DNA from: Flavobacterium cellulosilyticum
GTDB taxonomy: Bacteria > Bacteroidota > Bacteroidia > Flavobacteriales > Flavobacteriaceae
DNA: 64,000 nt
NCBI RefSeq assembly: GCF_004349355.1
Contig: NZ_SMFK01000001.1
Coordinates: 372,001 to 436,000 of the forward strand
Direction: 5' to 3'
A program made the position numbers and the translations under genes. Shown here piece after piece: positions 17,722-26,514 of the stretch. The notes under the pieces were generated by a model. It had not been told where the DNA came from. It made no database searches and worked only from the letters and a program-made list of their open reading frames with translations. The number at the start of each line of letters is the position of its first letter. Position 1 is the stretch's first letter.

Positions 17722-18735
17722 TCAATTTAATAATTGATCCAACACTTTTCGCAATTCTGGGTCAGATGGTCGAGCTGCATTTTCATTTACTACTTTCCCC
17801 ATCGGATCAATCAAAATAAATCTTGGAATACCACTTATCCCATAACTAACTATAAAATCTGAATTCCAATCTTTATCCGCAAGTAGTTGGATACCTCCCA
17901 AGTTTTTATCAGTTACAAAGGTTTTCCATTTTTCGAAATCCTTGGCCACATCAATAGAAATACTTACAAACGCAATATTTTTATCATGATACTCCTCTTC
18001 TATTTTTTGCAAATAAGGGATTTCAACACGACAAGGTCCACACCAAGTCGCCCAAACATCGATATACACATATTTACCTATTAAATCTGCCAATTTAGTT
18101 TTCCCCCCTTTGTGATTTATATAATCAAAGGATGGCGACATGGTATTTTTCAACTTATTTTTCGCTGCAATAGCTTCATTCATTTTTTTGTAATAGTCAA
18201 CTATATAATTGTAAGACGCGTCGATACTTTGTTTTTGAAAACTCACAAAAGCAGGATCCATTTTTTTGCTTTCTAAAAACTTCAAATGAGCTACTTTTAT
18301 CTTGTTCAAACCAATAAAAAAGTCGGTTTCATCAGCATTTAATAAACTTTCAATTTTTACTTCTTGTCCTACCAAAGCATCTTGTATCAGAAAATCATTC
18401 TCAACAGCTCCTTGTCCGGCATAAACAATCGATTCTTTCCCTTTTTGGTTATCCATTTTTAACTTCAAATCGAAACCGTTTTTCAGATACAAAACAATAT
18501 TTTCGTTTCCTTCTGCAAGACGATATCTGCCTGTAACCACATTTAATGTGTCTTTAAAAAAACCGTCTTTATTGACTTGAATTTTTTTAACCAATTTGTT
18601 TTCTGTATTATAAAAAGAGATTTCGTCCCCAAATCGATTCGCTATTTCAGCCTGAAAGCTCATGTATTTTTTATTCTGAGCATTCGTATTCAAGCAATTG
18701 AGTAACACAATTGCAATTAAAAACATTTTTTTCAT
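17722..18735 (-). CDS. TlpA-like thioredoxin-fold thiol-disulfide oxidoreductase
   Basis: 337 residues with an N-terminal signal (MKKMFLIAIVLLNCLNTNAQ). The C-terminal domain (about 200-337) is thioredoxin-like with the redox motif WCGPC in DVWATWCGPCRVEIPYL, then IAFVSISID and the cis-Pro region GISGIPRFILID. The N-terminal half resembles the beta-sandwich domain found before TlpA domains in Bacteroidetes (DUF4369-like, tentative). Likely extracytoplasmic, reducing or isomerising disulfides. Monocistronic, convergent with the kinase region. Confidence 0.9.
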   Translation of the reverse strand: MKKMFLIAIVLLNCLNTNAQNKKYMSFQAEIANRFGDEISFYNTENKLVKKIQVNKDGFFKDTLNVVTGRYRLAEGNENIVLYLKNGFDLKLKMDNQKGKESIVYAGQGAVENDFLIQDALVGQEVKIESLLNADETDFFIGLNKIKVAHLKFLESKKMDPAFVSFQKQSIDASYNYIVDYYKKMNEAIAAKNKLKNTMSPSFDYINHKGGKTKLADLIGKYVYIDVWATWCGPCRVEIPYLQKIEEEYHDKNIAFVSISIDVAKDFEKWKTFVTDKNLGGIQLLADKDWNSDFIVSYGISGIPRFILIDPMGKVVNENAARPSDPELRKVLDQLLN

Positions 18736-18821
18736 AAGTCCTGTATTTTCAATTTACATATCCAAATATACCTTTTTCTAAATAAACTTAAACCTTAAAC
18801 GGTAAACTTCAAACAAAACTG

Positions 18822-18829
18822 TATTTTTG
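18822..18829 (+). promoter_or_regulatory. -7 box of the aspS promoter
   Basis: TATTTTTG fits TAnnTTTG. It lies about 120 bp upstream of the aspS ATG, so the transcript would carry a leader containing the partial duplicate of the aspS start at 18848-18871. Confidence 0.5.
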
Positions 18830-18847
18830 CAGTCTAAAAATAATTCA

Positions 18848-18871
18848 ATGTAAAGAAGGTCATAACTGTGG
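18848..18871 (+). repeat. partial duplicate of the aspS 5' end in its own leader
   Basis: 24 bases beginning ATGTAAAGAAGGTCATAACT match the first 23 bases of aspS (18953-18975) with one substitution and one inserted G. The substitution turns codon 2 into TAA, so the copy reads as a start codon directly followed by a stop. It lies 105 bp upstream of the true start. Confidence 0.85.
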
Positions 18872-18952
18872 TATTTGAAATTAAAAGGAGGAAGCTTAGC
18901 GGGCTTCAGGAATTTTGCGTTAATAAAAACAGCATATAAAAAATAAAATAAA

Positions 18953-20701
18953 ATGTATAGAAGTCATAACTGTGGCGAACTCAACGCCTCTCATATCAAT
19001 ACTGAAGTTACCCTTGCGGGCTGGGTTCAAAAATCACGTGACAAAGGATTTATGAATTGGGTCGATTTACGCGATCGTTATGGAGTTACCCAATTAATTT
19101 TCGACGAAAGTCGTAGTCAAAAAGAGGTTTTCGAGTTGGCCAAAACACTAGGTCGTGAATTTGTAATTCAAGCCAAAGGAACCGTAATTGAACGAGAAGC
19201 CAAAAATGCAAATATGCCAACAGGTGATGTGGAAATTTTGGTCACAGAACTTACAATATTGAATGCTGCTTTAACTCCTCCTTTCACAATTGAAGATGAA
19301 ACGGATGGTGGAGAAGACATCAGAATGAAATACCGATACTTGGATATTCGTAGAAATCCAGTAAAAAACAACCTTCTTTTTCGTCATAAAGTAGCAATGG
19401 AAGTGCGTAAATACCTTTCGGATTTGGATTTTTGCGAAGTTGAAACTCCTTACTTAATCAAATCGACTCCAGAAGGCGCCAGAGATTTTGTGGTTCCAAG
19501 TAGAATGAATGAAGGACAATTTTATGCTTTACCTCAATCACCCCAAACCTTCAAACAATTGTTGATGGTGGGTGGTATGGATAAATACTTCCAAATTGTA
19601 AAATGTTTCCGTGATGAAGATTTACGTGCCGATCGTCAGCCGGAATTTACACAAATCGATTGCGAAATGGCATTTGTAGATCAAGAAGATATTATGAATG
19701 TTTTCGAAGGATTGACTCGTCATTTATTGAAAGAAATAAAAGGTGTCGAGGTGGATAAATTCCCTCGAATTACTTATGATTACGCTATGAAAACATATGG
19801 AAATGACAAACCGGACATTCGTTTCGGGATGGAATTTGGCGAGTTGAATGAATTTGCACAACACAAAGAGTTTCCTGTTTTCAATGCAGCGGAATTAGTA
19901 GTTGGAATTGCCGTTCCTGGAGCTGGGAATTATACCCGTAAAGAAATTGACGGTTTAATTGATTGGATGAAACGCCCACAAATTGGCGCTACCGGAATGA
20001 TTTATGCTAAATGCAACGAAGATGGTACTTTTAAATCATCTGTAGATAAATTTTATGACCAGGAAGATATAGCCAATTGGGCAAAAACAACTGGCGCAAT
20101 AGCCGGCGATATGATATTTGTTCTTTCCGGTCCAGCTGATAAAACAAGAACACAACTTTCTGCTTTAAGAATGGAATTAGCAACTCGTTTGGGTTTAAGA
20201 AAACCGGCTGAATTTGCTCCACTATGGGTAGTTGATTTCCCATTGTTAGAATTTGAAGAAGAAACAGGACGTTATCACGCGATGCATCATCCCTTTACTT
20301 CTCCAAAACCTGAAGATATGGACTTATTAGAAACCAATCCGAAAGCGGTTCGTGCCAATGCCTATGATATGGTTTTGAACGGAAACGAAATCGGAGGAGG
20401 TTCTATCCGTATTCATGACAAAGCAACTCAGCAATTGATGTTTAAGTATCTTGGATTTACACCAGAACAAGCTGAAGATCAATTTGGGTTCTTGATGAAT
20501 GCTTTTCAATACGGCGCACCACCACATGGAGGATTGGCTTTTGGATTAGATCGATTAGTTTCAATATTAGGTGGCCAAGAAACCATACGTGATTTTATCG
20601 CATTTCCAAAGAATAATTCAGGTCGAGATGTAATGATTGATGCACCATCAAAAATTGATGAATTACAGTTAAATGAATTGCATATAAAATTAAACAACTA
20701 G
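18953..20701 (+). CDS. aspS: aspartyl-tRNA synthetase
   Basis: 582 residues, the usual length for bacterial class IIb AspRS. An N-terminal OB-fold anticodon-binding domain ([43 protein letters not shown]), motif 2 [18 protein letters not shown], the bacterial insertion (GAD) domain around 300-420, and motif 3 in [16 protein letters not shown] near the C-terminus. It charges tRNA-Asp; with this single gene the discriminating or non-discriminating type cannot be told. Monocistronic, with a leader that contains a duplicate of its own start. Confidence 0.97.
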   Translation: MYRSHNCGELNASHINTEVTLAGWVQKSRDKGFMNWVDLRDRYGVTQLIFDESRSQKEVFELAKTLGREFVIQAKGTVIEREAKNANMPTGDVEILVTELTILNAALTPPFTIEDETDGGEDIRMKYRYLDIRRNPVKNNLLFRHKVAMEVRKYLSDLDFCEVETPYLIKSTPEGARDFVVPSRMNEGQFYALPQSPQTFKQLLMVGGMDKYFQIVKCFRDEDLRADRQPEFTQIDCEMAFVDQEDIMNVFEGLTRHLLKEIKGVEVDKFPRITYDYAMKTYGNDKPDIRFGMEFGELNEFAQHKEFPVFNAAELVVGIAVPGAGNYTRKEIDGLIDWMKRPQIGATGMIYAKCNEDGTFKSSVDKFYDQEDIANWAKTTGAIAGDMIFVLSGPADKTRTQLSALRMELATRLGLRKPAEFAPLWVVDFPLLEFEEETGRYHAMHHPFTSPKPEDMDLLETNPKAVRANAYDMVLNGNEIGGGSIRIHDKATQQLMFKYLGFTPEQAEDQFGFLMNAFQYGAPPHGGLAFGLDRLVSILGGQETIRDFIAFPKNNSGRDVMIDAPSKIDELQLNELHIKLNN

Positions 20702-20792
20702 TATTTAGTCGATTAAATATGCTGTAAAACGTTGAAAATCAATTTTTTTATAAAAAATTATACAATACTAACTTTCGTATTATATTAAATAT

Positions 20793-20800
20793 TACATTTG
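20793..20800 (+). promoter_or_regulatory. -7 box of the cold-shock gene
   Basis: TACATTTG matches TAnnTTTG and lies 30 bp before the ATG at 20830, leaving only a short leader, unlike the long leader of E. coli cspA. Confidence 0.5.
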
Positions 20801-20829
20801 CCTCATTATAAATTATTATTACTATTACA

Positions 20830-21024
20830 ATGCGTACAGGTACAGTTAAATTTTTCAATGAATCAAAAGGTTACGGATTCATTACAGACGAAGAAACAGG
20901 AAAAGACATTTTTGTTCATGCATCAGGAATCAACGCGGAAGAGCTTCGTGAAGGTGACAGAGTTAGTTATGAAGAAGAAGAAGGAAGAAAAGGAAAAGTT
21001 GCTGCGAAAGTAGCAGTTATCTAA
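20830..21024 (+). CDS. cold-shock domain protein
   Basis: 64 residues. The single cold-shock domain carries both RNA-binding motifs: RNP1-like KGYGFITDE and RNP2-like DIFVHASGI. It is a single-stranded nucleic acid binding chaperone of the CspA family, cytosolic. The ATG at 20830 gives the normal MRTGTVKFFN start. Monocistronic, with a strong terminator 32 bp downstream. Confidence 0.95.
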   Translation: MRTGTVKFFNESKGYGFITDEETGKDIFVHASGINAEELREGDRVSYEEEEGRKGKVAAKVAVI

Positions 21025-21055
21025 GCAAAGAATTTTTTTTTTGTTTAAGAATGTT

Positions 21056-21091
21056 AAAAAACGTTTCGATGGATATCGAAGCGTTTTTTTG
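21056..21091 (+). terminator. terminator of the cold-shock gene
   Basis: A-rich CGTTTCGAT pairs with ATCGAAGCG across a short loop, followed by TTTTTTT: a textbook rho-independent terminator. Confidence 0.88.
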
Positions 21092-21171
21092 TATAAAAGT
21101 GTTTCTATTTTTTTTATATCCTAACACTTATATCGATTTCGTTCCTATTTCAACGAAATTTGCCTATAAAC

Positions 21172-21202
21172 TTGTGTTTTAATTCCTTGAAAGCTATCTT
21201 TG
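21172..21202 (+). promoter_or_regulatory. promoter of the nuo operon
   Basis: TTG at 21172-21174 and TATCTTTG at 21195-21202, spaced 20 bp, fit the Bacteroidetes promoter. It is 32 bp before the nuoA ATG. Confidence 0.65.
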
Positions 21203-21233
21203 CGTTTTTAAATAGACTAAATCAAAATACATT

Positions 21234-21599
21234 ATGCAATCAAGTCAATTAGATTACATCCCAATACTAATGCAGGCTTTATTAGCTATTGGATTTGTTG
21301 CTGGAACTATCCTGATTTCAGGCAAATTAGGACCTAAACGATCTTCTAAAATAAAAGACAGTAATTTTGAATGTGGAATTGAATCTTTAGGAAATGCACG
21401 TATTCCTTTTTCAGTGAAATATTTCTTGGTTGCCATTTTATTTGTCTTATTCGATGTTGAAGTAATATTTCTTTATCCATGGGCAATTAATTTCAAAGAA
21501 TTGGGAATGGAAGGAATGGTGAAAATGGTCATTTTTATGCTTTTGTTGTTGATTGGATTTTTCTACATTATCAAAAAGAAAGCATTAGACTGGGAATAA
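21234..21599 (+). CDS. nuoA: NADH-quinone oxidoreductase subunit A
   Basis: 121 residues with three TM helices (about 9-29, 63-83, 92-112). The conserved loop SNFECGIESLGNARIPFSVKYF contains the quinone-channel Cys of the ND3 family. It is part of the membrane arm near the quinone-binding site of respiratory complex I. First gene of the nuo operon. Confidence 0.96.
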   Translation: MQSSQLDYIPILMQALLAIGFVAGTILISGKLGPKRSSKIKDSNFECGIESLGNARIPFSVKYFLVAILFVLFDVEVIFLYPWAINFKELGMEGMVKMVIFMLLLLIGFFYIIKKKALDWE

Positions 21600-21604
21600 T
21601 AAGG

Positions 21605-21763
21605 AATTTTAGATTTTAGATTTAGGATTTTAGATTTAGGAAGACTAAAGATAAATTTAGATTTAAAACATAAAATTCTCAGATTAAAATATTGATTTAA
21701 AAAAATGATTTTACCTTTTAAGATTAACAAAAATCTAAAATCTAAAATCTAAAATCTAAAATT
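21605..21763. repeat. 33-bp inverted repeat between nuoA and nuoB
   Basis: The arms 21605-21637 and 21731-21763 are reverse complements at 31 of 33 positions and consist of AAAATCT words. The right arm ends 4 bp before the nuoB ATG. In RNA this would form a long AU-rich stem closing a 93-nt loop and could bury the nuoB start. Confidence 0.85.
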
Positions 21764-21766
21764 AAA

Positions 21767-22315
21767 ATGAGTACTTCAAATATAAAAATGGTTGAGCCAC
21801 CAGAAGGTGTTTCTGGTGAAGGATTCTTCGCAACAACACTAAACGATGTTGTGGGTCTCGCTCGTGCTAATTCACTTTGGCCATTGCCTTTTGCAACTTC
21901 ATGTTGTGGAATTGAATTTATGGCAACAATGGCTTCTCATTATGACTTAGCTCGATTTGGTATGGAACGGGTGAGTTTTTCACCACGTCAAGCTGACATG
22001 TTACTAGTTATGGGAACTATTTCAAAAAAAATGGGCCCTATTTTACGTCAAGTTTACGAACAAATGGCAGAGCCTCGTTGGGTAATCGCTGTTGGAGCTT
22101 GTGCTTCATCTGGTGGTGTTTTTGACACCTATTCTGTTTTACAAGGAATTGACAAAGTAATTCCAGTAGATGTTTATGTTCCCGGTTGTCCTCCAAGGCC
22201 AGAACAAATTGTTGATGGTGTAATGCGTTTGCAAGATTTGGTAAAAAGTGAATCTGTAAGAAGAAGAAGCTCTCCTGAATATCAAGAATTATTAGCTTCA
22301 TATAATATCAAATAA
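21767..22315 (+). CDS. nuoB: NADH-quinone oxidoreductase subunit B
   Basis: 182 residues. It binds the terminal [4Fe-4S] cluster N2: [12 protein letters not shown] provides the tandem Cys pair, [12 protein letters not shown] and PGCPPRPEQ the other two ligands. Peripheral arm subunit that passes electrons to quinone. The family N-terminus is shorter in some species; the start [15 protein letters not shown] is acceptable. Confidence 0.97.
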   Translation: MSTSNIKMVEPPEGVSGEGFFATTLNDVVGLARANSLWPLPFATSCCGIEFMATMASHYDLARFGMERVSFSPRQADMLLVMGTISKKMGPILRQVYEQMAEPRWVIAVGACASSGGVFDTYSVLQGIDKVIPVDVYVPGCPPRPEQIVDGVMRLQDLVKSESVRRRSSPEYQELLASYNIK

Positions 22316-22320
22316 TAAAA

Positions 22321-22842
22321 ATGGCATTAGAAACAGCTCAAATTCAAGACAAATTATCAGCTACTTTTAGCGATGTAACTTTTCTTTTTAAACTTGAAAA
22401 AGATATTCTTTCGATAGAAGTTCCTGCAGATAAAATTACTGCTATAATCCTCTACTTGAAAAATGATTCTGAATTGCGTTTTCATTTCTTAACTGATTTA
22501 TGCGGCGTTCACTATCCGGATAACGAATTAGAAAGACAATTTGCTATTGTATATCACATGCACAATTGGTATGAAAACAAACGCATTAGAATCAAAACTT
22601 ATATTAGTGGTGAAAATCCTTCATTAAAAAGTTTGACTACTATTTTTCCAAGCGCCAACTGGATGGAAAGAGAAACTTACGATTTTTACGGAATTGATTT
22701 CATAGGTCATCCACAATTAAAGCGGATTTTAAACATGGATGAAATGGTTTCTTTTCCAATGCGAAAAGAATTCCCTTTAGAAGACGGAGGAAGAACGGAC
22801 AAAGACGACCGTTTTTTCGGAAGAACACAATCAAACAAATAA
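22321..22842 (+). CDS. nuoC: NADH-quinone oxidoreductase subunit C
   Basis: 173 residues, the 30-kDa subunit family. Conserved signature ERETYDFYGIDFIGHPQLKR (about residues 119-138) and a final acidic FPLEDGGRTDKDDR. It is a separate gene from nuoD, unlike the fused nuoCD of enterobacteria. 5 bp after nuoB. Confidence 0.96.
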   Translation: MALETAQIQDKLSATFSDVTFLFKLEKDILSIEVPADKITAIILYLKNDSELRFHFLTDLCGVHYPDNELERQFAIVYHMHNWYENKRIRIKTYISGENPSLKSLTTIFPSANWMERETYDFYGIDFIGHPQLKRILNMDEMVSFPMRKEFPLEDGGRTDKDDRFFGRTQSNK

Positions 22843-22868
22843 CAAATATAATTTTTCACATTCAATAA

Positions 22869-24107
22869 ATGTCAGAACTATTATTACCACCAGAGCATCG
22901 ATATGCTAACTTAATAAAAAACAACCTAAACGATGACGGAAGCGAGCTTTCGGTTCTTAATTTAGGTCCAACACACCCTGCAACTCACGGTATTTTTCAG
23001 AACGTCTTATTAATGGATGGTGAAAGAATCGTAGAAGCAGAACCAACTATTGGTTACATCCACAGAGCTTTCGAAAAAATTGCCGAAAATCGACCTTTTT
23101 ACCAAATCACTCCACTTACTGACAGAATGAACTATTGTTCTTCTCCTATCAATAATATGGGTTGGTGGTTGACTTTGGAAAAATTACTGGATATTGAAGT
23201 TCCTAAAAGAGTACAATATCTCCGTGTTATCATCATGGAATTGGCTCGTATTTCAGACCATTTAATATGCAACTCGATTCTTGGAGTTGACACTGGCGCT
23301 TATACGGGATTCTTATATGTGTTTCAGTTTAGAGAGAAAATTTACGAAATCTACGAAGAAATTTGTGGGGCTCGTTTAACAACAAATATGGGAAGAATTG
23401 GTGGTTTCGAAAGAGATTGGACACCAGAAGCTTTCCGCAAACTTGAAGTGTTTTTAAATGATTTCCCAGTAGCTTGGAAAGAATTTGAAAACTTGTTCGA
23501 AAGAAACAGAATCTTTATTGACAGAACTGTAAATGTAGGCCCTATCTCAGCCGAAATGGCAATGGCTTATGGATTTACAGGTCCAAATTTAAGAGCTGCA
23601 GGAGTTGATTACGACGTTCGTGTCGCTCATCCTTATTCTTCTTATGAAGATTTCGATTTCATCGTTCCAGTTGGAAAATCAGGCGATACCTACGATCGTT
23701 TCTGTGTTCGTAATGCCGAAGTATGGGAAAGTTTAAGCATCATTCGTCAGGCATTAGATAAAATGCCAGAAGGAAATGCATTTCATGCTGATGTTCCTGA
23801 ATATTACTTACCTCCAAAAGAAGATGTTTATACTGATATGGAATCTTTGATTTACCATTTCAAAATTGTAATGGGTGAAATTCCTGTTCCTGTTGCCGAA
23901 ATATATCACGCAGTTGAAGGTGGAAATGGTGAATTAGGTTTTTACTTGATTACTGACGGAAGTAGAACTCCTTACAGATTGCACTTCCGTAGACCTTGTT
24001 TTATTTATTACCAGGCCTATCCCGAAATGATAAAAGGAGCCATGCTTTCGGATGCGATTGTTATTTTATCAAGTCTTAATGTTATTGCTGGAGAATTAGA
24101 CGCTTAA
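22869..24107 (+). CDS. nuoD: NADH-quinone oxidoreductase subunit D
   Basis: 412 residues, the 49-kDa subunit that lines the quinone pocket. Family motifs: LGPTHPATHGIFQNVLLMDG with the quinone-contacting His, EPTIGYIHRAFEKIAENRP, and a C-terminal IVILSSLNVIAGELDA. Cytosolic face, peripheral arm. 26 bp after nuoC. Confidence 0.97.
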   Translation: MSELLLPPEHRYANLIKNNLNDDGSELSVLNLGPTHPATHGIFQNVLLMDGERIVEAEPTIGYIHRAFEKIAENRPFYQITPLTDRMNYCSSPINNMGWWLTLEKLLDIEVPKRVQYLRVIIMELARISDHLICNSILGVDTGAYTGFLYVFQFREKIYEIYEEICGARLTTNMGRIGGFERDWTPEAFRKLEVFLNDFPVAWKEFENLFERNRIFIDRTVNVGPISAEMAMAYGFTGPNLRAAGVDYDVRVAHPYSSYEDFDFIVPVGKSGDTYDRFCVRNAEVWESLSIIRQALDKMPEGNAFHADVPEYYLPPKEDVYTDMESLIYHFKIVMGEIPVPVAEIYHAVEGGNGELGFYLITDGSRTPYRLHFRRPCFIYYQAYPEMIKGAMLSDAIVILSSLNVIAGELDA

Positions 24108-24183
24108 AAAAGATTGCAGCATCCAGATTTCGGAATGCAGATTGAAAAAATCTGAATCTGAAATCTAAAATCTAAAATATAGA

Positions 24184-24714
24184 ATGGAAAGAACACATTA
24201 CAAACAAGAAATAAACATAACTGAATCATTGATGATACGCATCAATGAATTAATCAGTCATTATCCAGAAGACAAAATAAAATCGGCTCTATTGCCCGTT
24301 TTACATGAAGTTCAGGATGCACACGACAATTGGTTGAGTTTTGAATTAATGAACAAAGTGGCCGAAATACTTCTTATCAAACCCATCGAGGTTTATGAAG
24401 TGGTTTCCTTCTACTCTATGTTTAACCAAAGACCAATTGGCAAATACATGTTCGAATTTTGCAGAACTTCTCCTTGTTGTTTGAATGGCGTCGAGGATTT
24501 AATGGATTATACCTGCGAAAAATTAGGCGTTGGAATTGCAGAAACTACCCCTGACGGCTTATTTGAAGTAAGAGGTGTAGAATGTTTGGGTGCTTGCGGT
24601 TATGCTCCGATGATGCAATTAGGAGATTTTTACAAAGAACACTTGACTAAAGAAAAAGTAGATCAGATTATAGCTGATTGCAGAGATAATAAAATTACAT
24701 TACACGATAAATAA
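24184..24714 (+). CDS. nuoE: NADH-quinone oxidoreductase subunit E
   Basis: 176 residues, 24-kDa thioredoxin-like [2Fe-2S] (N1a) subunit. Ligands are visible in CRTSPCCLNG and in ECLGACGYAPM. It is part of the NADH dehydrogenase module with NuoF. Preceded by a 76-bp spacer containing AATCTGAAATCTAAAA words; followed by nuoF after 1 bp. Confidence 0.96.
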   Translation: MERTHYKQEINITESLMIRINELISHYPEDKIKSALLPVLHEVQDAHDNWLSFELMNKVAEILLIKPIEVYEVVSFYSMFNQRPIGKYMFEFCRTSPCCLNGVEDLMDYTCEKLGVGIAETTPDGLFEVRGVECLGACGYAPMMQLGDFYKEHLTKEKVDQIIADCRDNKITLHDK

Positions 24715-24715
24715 T

Positions 24716-26071
24716 ATGTCACAAAAAATATTATTAGACAAAGTAAACATTCCAGGAATTAAAACCTATGAAGTCTATCGTCAGCATGGCGGATATGCTT
24801 CAGTGGAAAAAGCTTTGAAAAAACTAACACCTGACGAAATTGTCGAAGAAGTGAAAACTTCTGGTTTAAGAGGTCGTGGTGGAGCAGGTTTTCCAGCTGG
24901 AATGAAATGGAGTTTTATTGATAAAAAATCAGGAAAACCAAGACATTTGGTTTGCAACGCTGATGAATCAGAGCCTGGAACTTTCAAAGACCGTTATTTG
25001 ATGGAATTTATTCCTCATTTATTGATCGAAGGAATGATAACTTCCAGTTATGCATTGGGTGCTAACCTATCTTACATTTATATTCGTGGTGAATACATGT
25101 GGGTTTATAAAATATTAGAAAGAGCCATCGCAGAAGCAAAAGCTGCAGGTTGGTTAGGAAAAAATATTTTAGGATCTGGTTTTGATTTAGAATTGTATGT
25201 GCAGATTGGTGGAGGAGCTTACATTTGTGGTGAAGAAACTGCATTAATCGAATCATTGGAAGGAAAAAGAGGAAATCCTCGTATCAAACCACCATTTCCA
25301 GCAGTTTCTGGACTTTGGGCGAATCCTACAGTGGTTAATAATGTTGAAACTATTGCTGCAGTGCCTTGGATTGTGAATAATTCAGGTGCTGAATATGCTA
25401 AAATTGGAGTTGGAAGATCTACTGGAACCAAATTAATTTCAGCTTCTGGACATATTAAAAATCCAGGCGTTTACGAAATTGAAATGGGTTTAAGTGTTTA
25501 CGAATTCATGAATTCTGACGAATATCTGGGAGGAATGAGTTCTGACAGACCTTTGAAGGCTTTTGTGCCTGGAGGATCATCAGTGCCAATTTTACCAGCA
25601 CATTTAATCTACAAAACTGCCAATGGCGACGATCGTTTGATGACTTACGAAAGTTTGAGCGATGGTGGTTTTGCAACAGGTTCCATGTTAGGTTCAGGAG
25701 GATTTATTGTTTACAATGACACTTCATGCATCGTAAGAAACACATGGAATTTTTCAAGATTTTACCACCACGAAAGTTGTGGACAATGTTCACCATGCCG
25801 TGAAGGTACTGGTTGGATGGAAAAGGTATTAAACCGAATTGAAAACGGTTTTGGCCGTGAGGAAGATATTGATTTGCTATTGAGCATTCAAAGTAAAATA
25901 GAAGGAAACACGATATGCCCTTTAGGTGATGCAGCAGCTTGGCCTGTGGCAGCAGCGATTCGACACTTTAGAGAAGAATTTGAATATCACATTCGTTTCC
26001 CAGAAAAAATAAAAAATAGAGACCATTTTGTTGCTGAGCCTTTTTCTAAAGTCATAATGTCGAAAGTCTAA
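24716..26071 (+). CDS. nuoF: NADH-quinone oxidoreductase subunit F
   Basis: 451 residues, the 51-kDa subunit that binds NADH, FMN and cluster N3. GLRGRGGAGFPAGMKWSF is the flavin/NADH-binding loop, and ESCGQCSPCREGTGWM plus the later CPLGDAAAW supply the [4Fe-4S] ligands. Its 3' end, SKV then stop, is embedded in an AAAGTCTAAAAGTCA repeat shared with the end of the next gene. Confidence 0.97.
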   Translation: MSQKILLDKVNIPGIKTYEVYRQHGGYASVEKALKKLTPDEIVEEVKTSGLRGRGGAGFPAGMKWSFIDKKSGKPRHLVCNADESEPGTFKDRYLMEFIPHLLIEGMITSSYALGANLSYIYIRGEYMWVYKILERAIAEAKAAGWLGKNILGSGFDLELYVQIGGGAYICGEETALIESLEGKRGNPRIKPPFPAVSGLWANPTVVNNVETIAAVPWIVNNSGAEYAKIGVGRSTGTKLISASGHIKNPGVYEIEMGLSVYEFMNSDEYLGGMSSDRPLKAFVPGGSSVPILPAHLIYKTANGDDRLMTYESLSDGGFATGSMLGSGGFIVYNDTSCIVRNTWNFSRFYHHESCGQCSPCREGTGWMEKVLNRIENGFGREEDIDLLLSIQSKIEGNTICPLGDAAAWPVAAAIRHFREEFEYHIRFPEKIKNRDHFVAEPFSKVIMSKV

Positions 26072-26469
26072 AAGTCATAAAGCATTATAATGGGAAAATT
26101 TAATTCGTTTGAAGAAATTAATTCTTGGCAGAAATCTAGATTATTTAATAAACGAATTTATGAAATAACCGAAAATTCAGCTTTTAAAAAAGATTACGAT
26201 TTAGTTAGACAAATTAGAAGAGCTTCCGTTTCAATTTCTTCAAATATCGCAGAAGGATTTGAAAGAAATACAGATAAAGAGTTTGTTTATTATTTATATG
26301 TTTCGAAAGCTTCGGCTGGAGAAGTTAGGTCGCAGTTGTATTTGGCATTAGATTTAAATTATATTTCGAAGATAGAATTCGATGATTTATATTTAAATGT
26401 TTCAGATATATCAAAATTGTTAAGTGGATTTATTAAATATTTAGAAAATAGTCATAAAGTCTAAAGTCA
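26063..26469. repeat. 14-15 bp near-direct repeats bracketing the four-helix-bundle gene
   Basis: AAAGTCTAAAAGTCA at 26063-26077 (end of nuoF) and AAAGTCTAAAGTCA at 26456-26469 (end of the inserted gene) each contain a stop codon. They look like a duplicated junction from insertion of the gene at the nuoF terminus. Confidence 0.6.
26090..26464 (+). CDS. four-helix-bundle protein of the S23/IVP type
   Basis: 124 residues, predicted all-helical, with the family signature DLVRQIRRASVSISSNIAEG and FVYYLYVSKASAGEVRSQL. Such proteins are encoded by intervening sequences of 23S rRNA genes or stand free as here; the biochemical role is not settled. It is inserted between nuoF and nuoG with the same orientation, and its last codons and stop repeat those of nuoF (AAAGTCTAAA). 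It is not a complex I subunit. Confidence 0.88.
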   Translation: MGKFNSFEEINSWQKSRLFNKRIYEITENSAFKKDYDLVRQIRRASVSISSNIAEGFERNTDKEFVYYLYVSKASAGEVRSQLYLALDLNYISKIEFDDLYLNVSDISKLLSGFIKYLENSHKV

Positions 26470-26514
26470 CACAACTTTAAGACATTTGACATTAAGATGT
26501 TAAGACTTAAAAAA

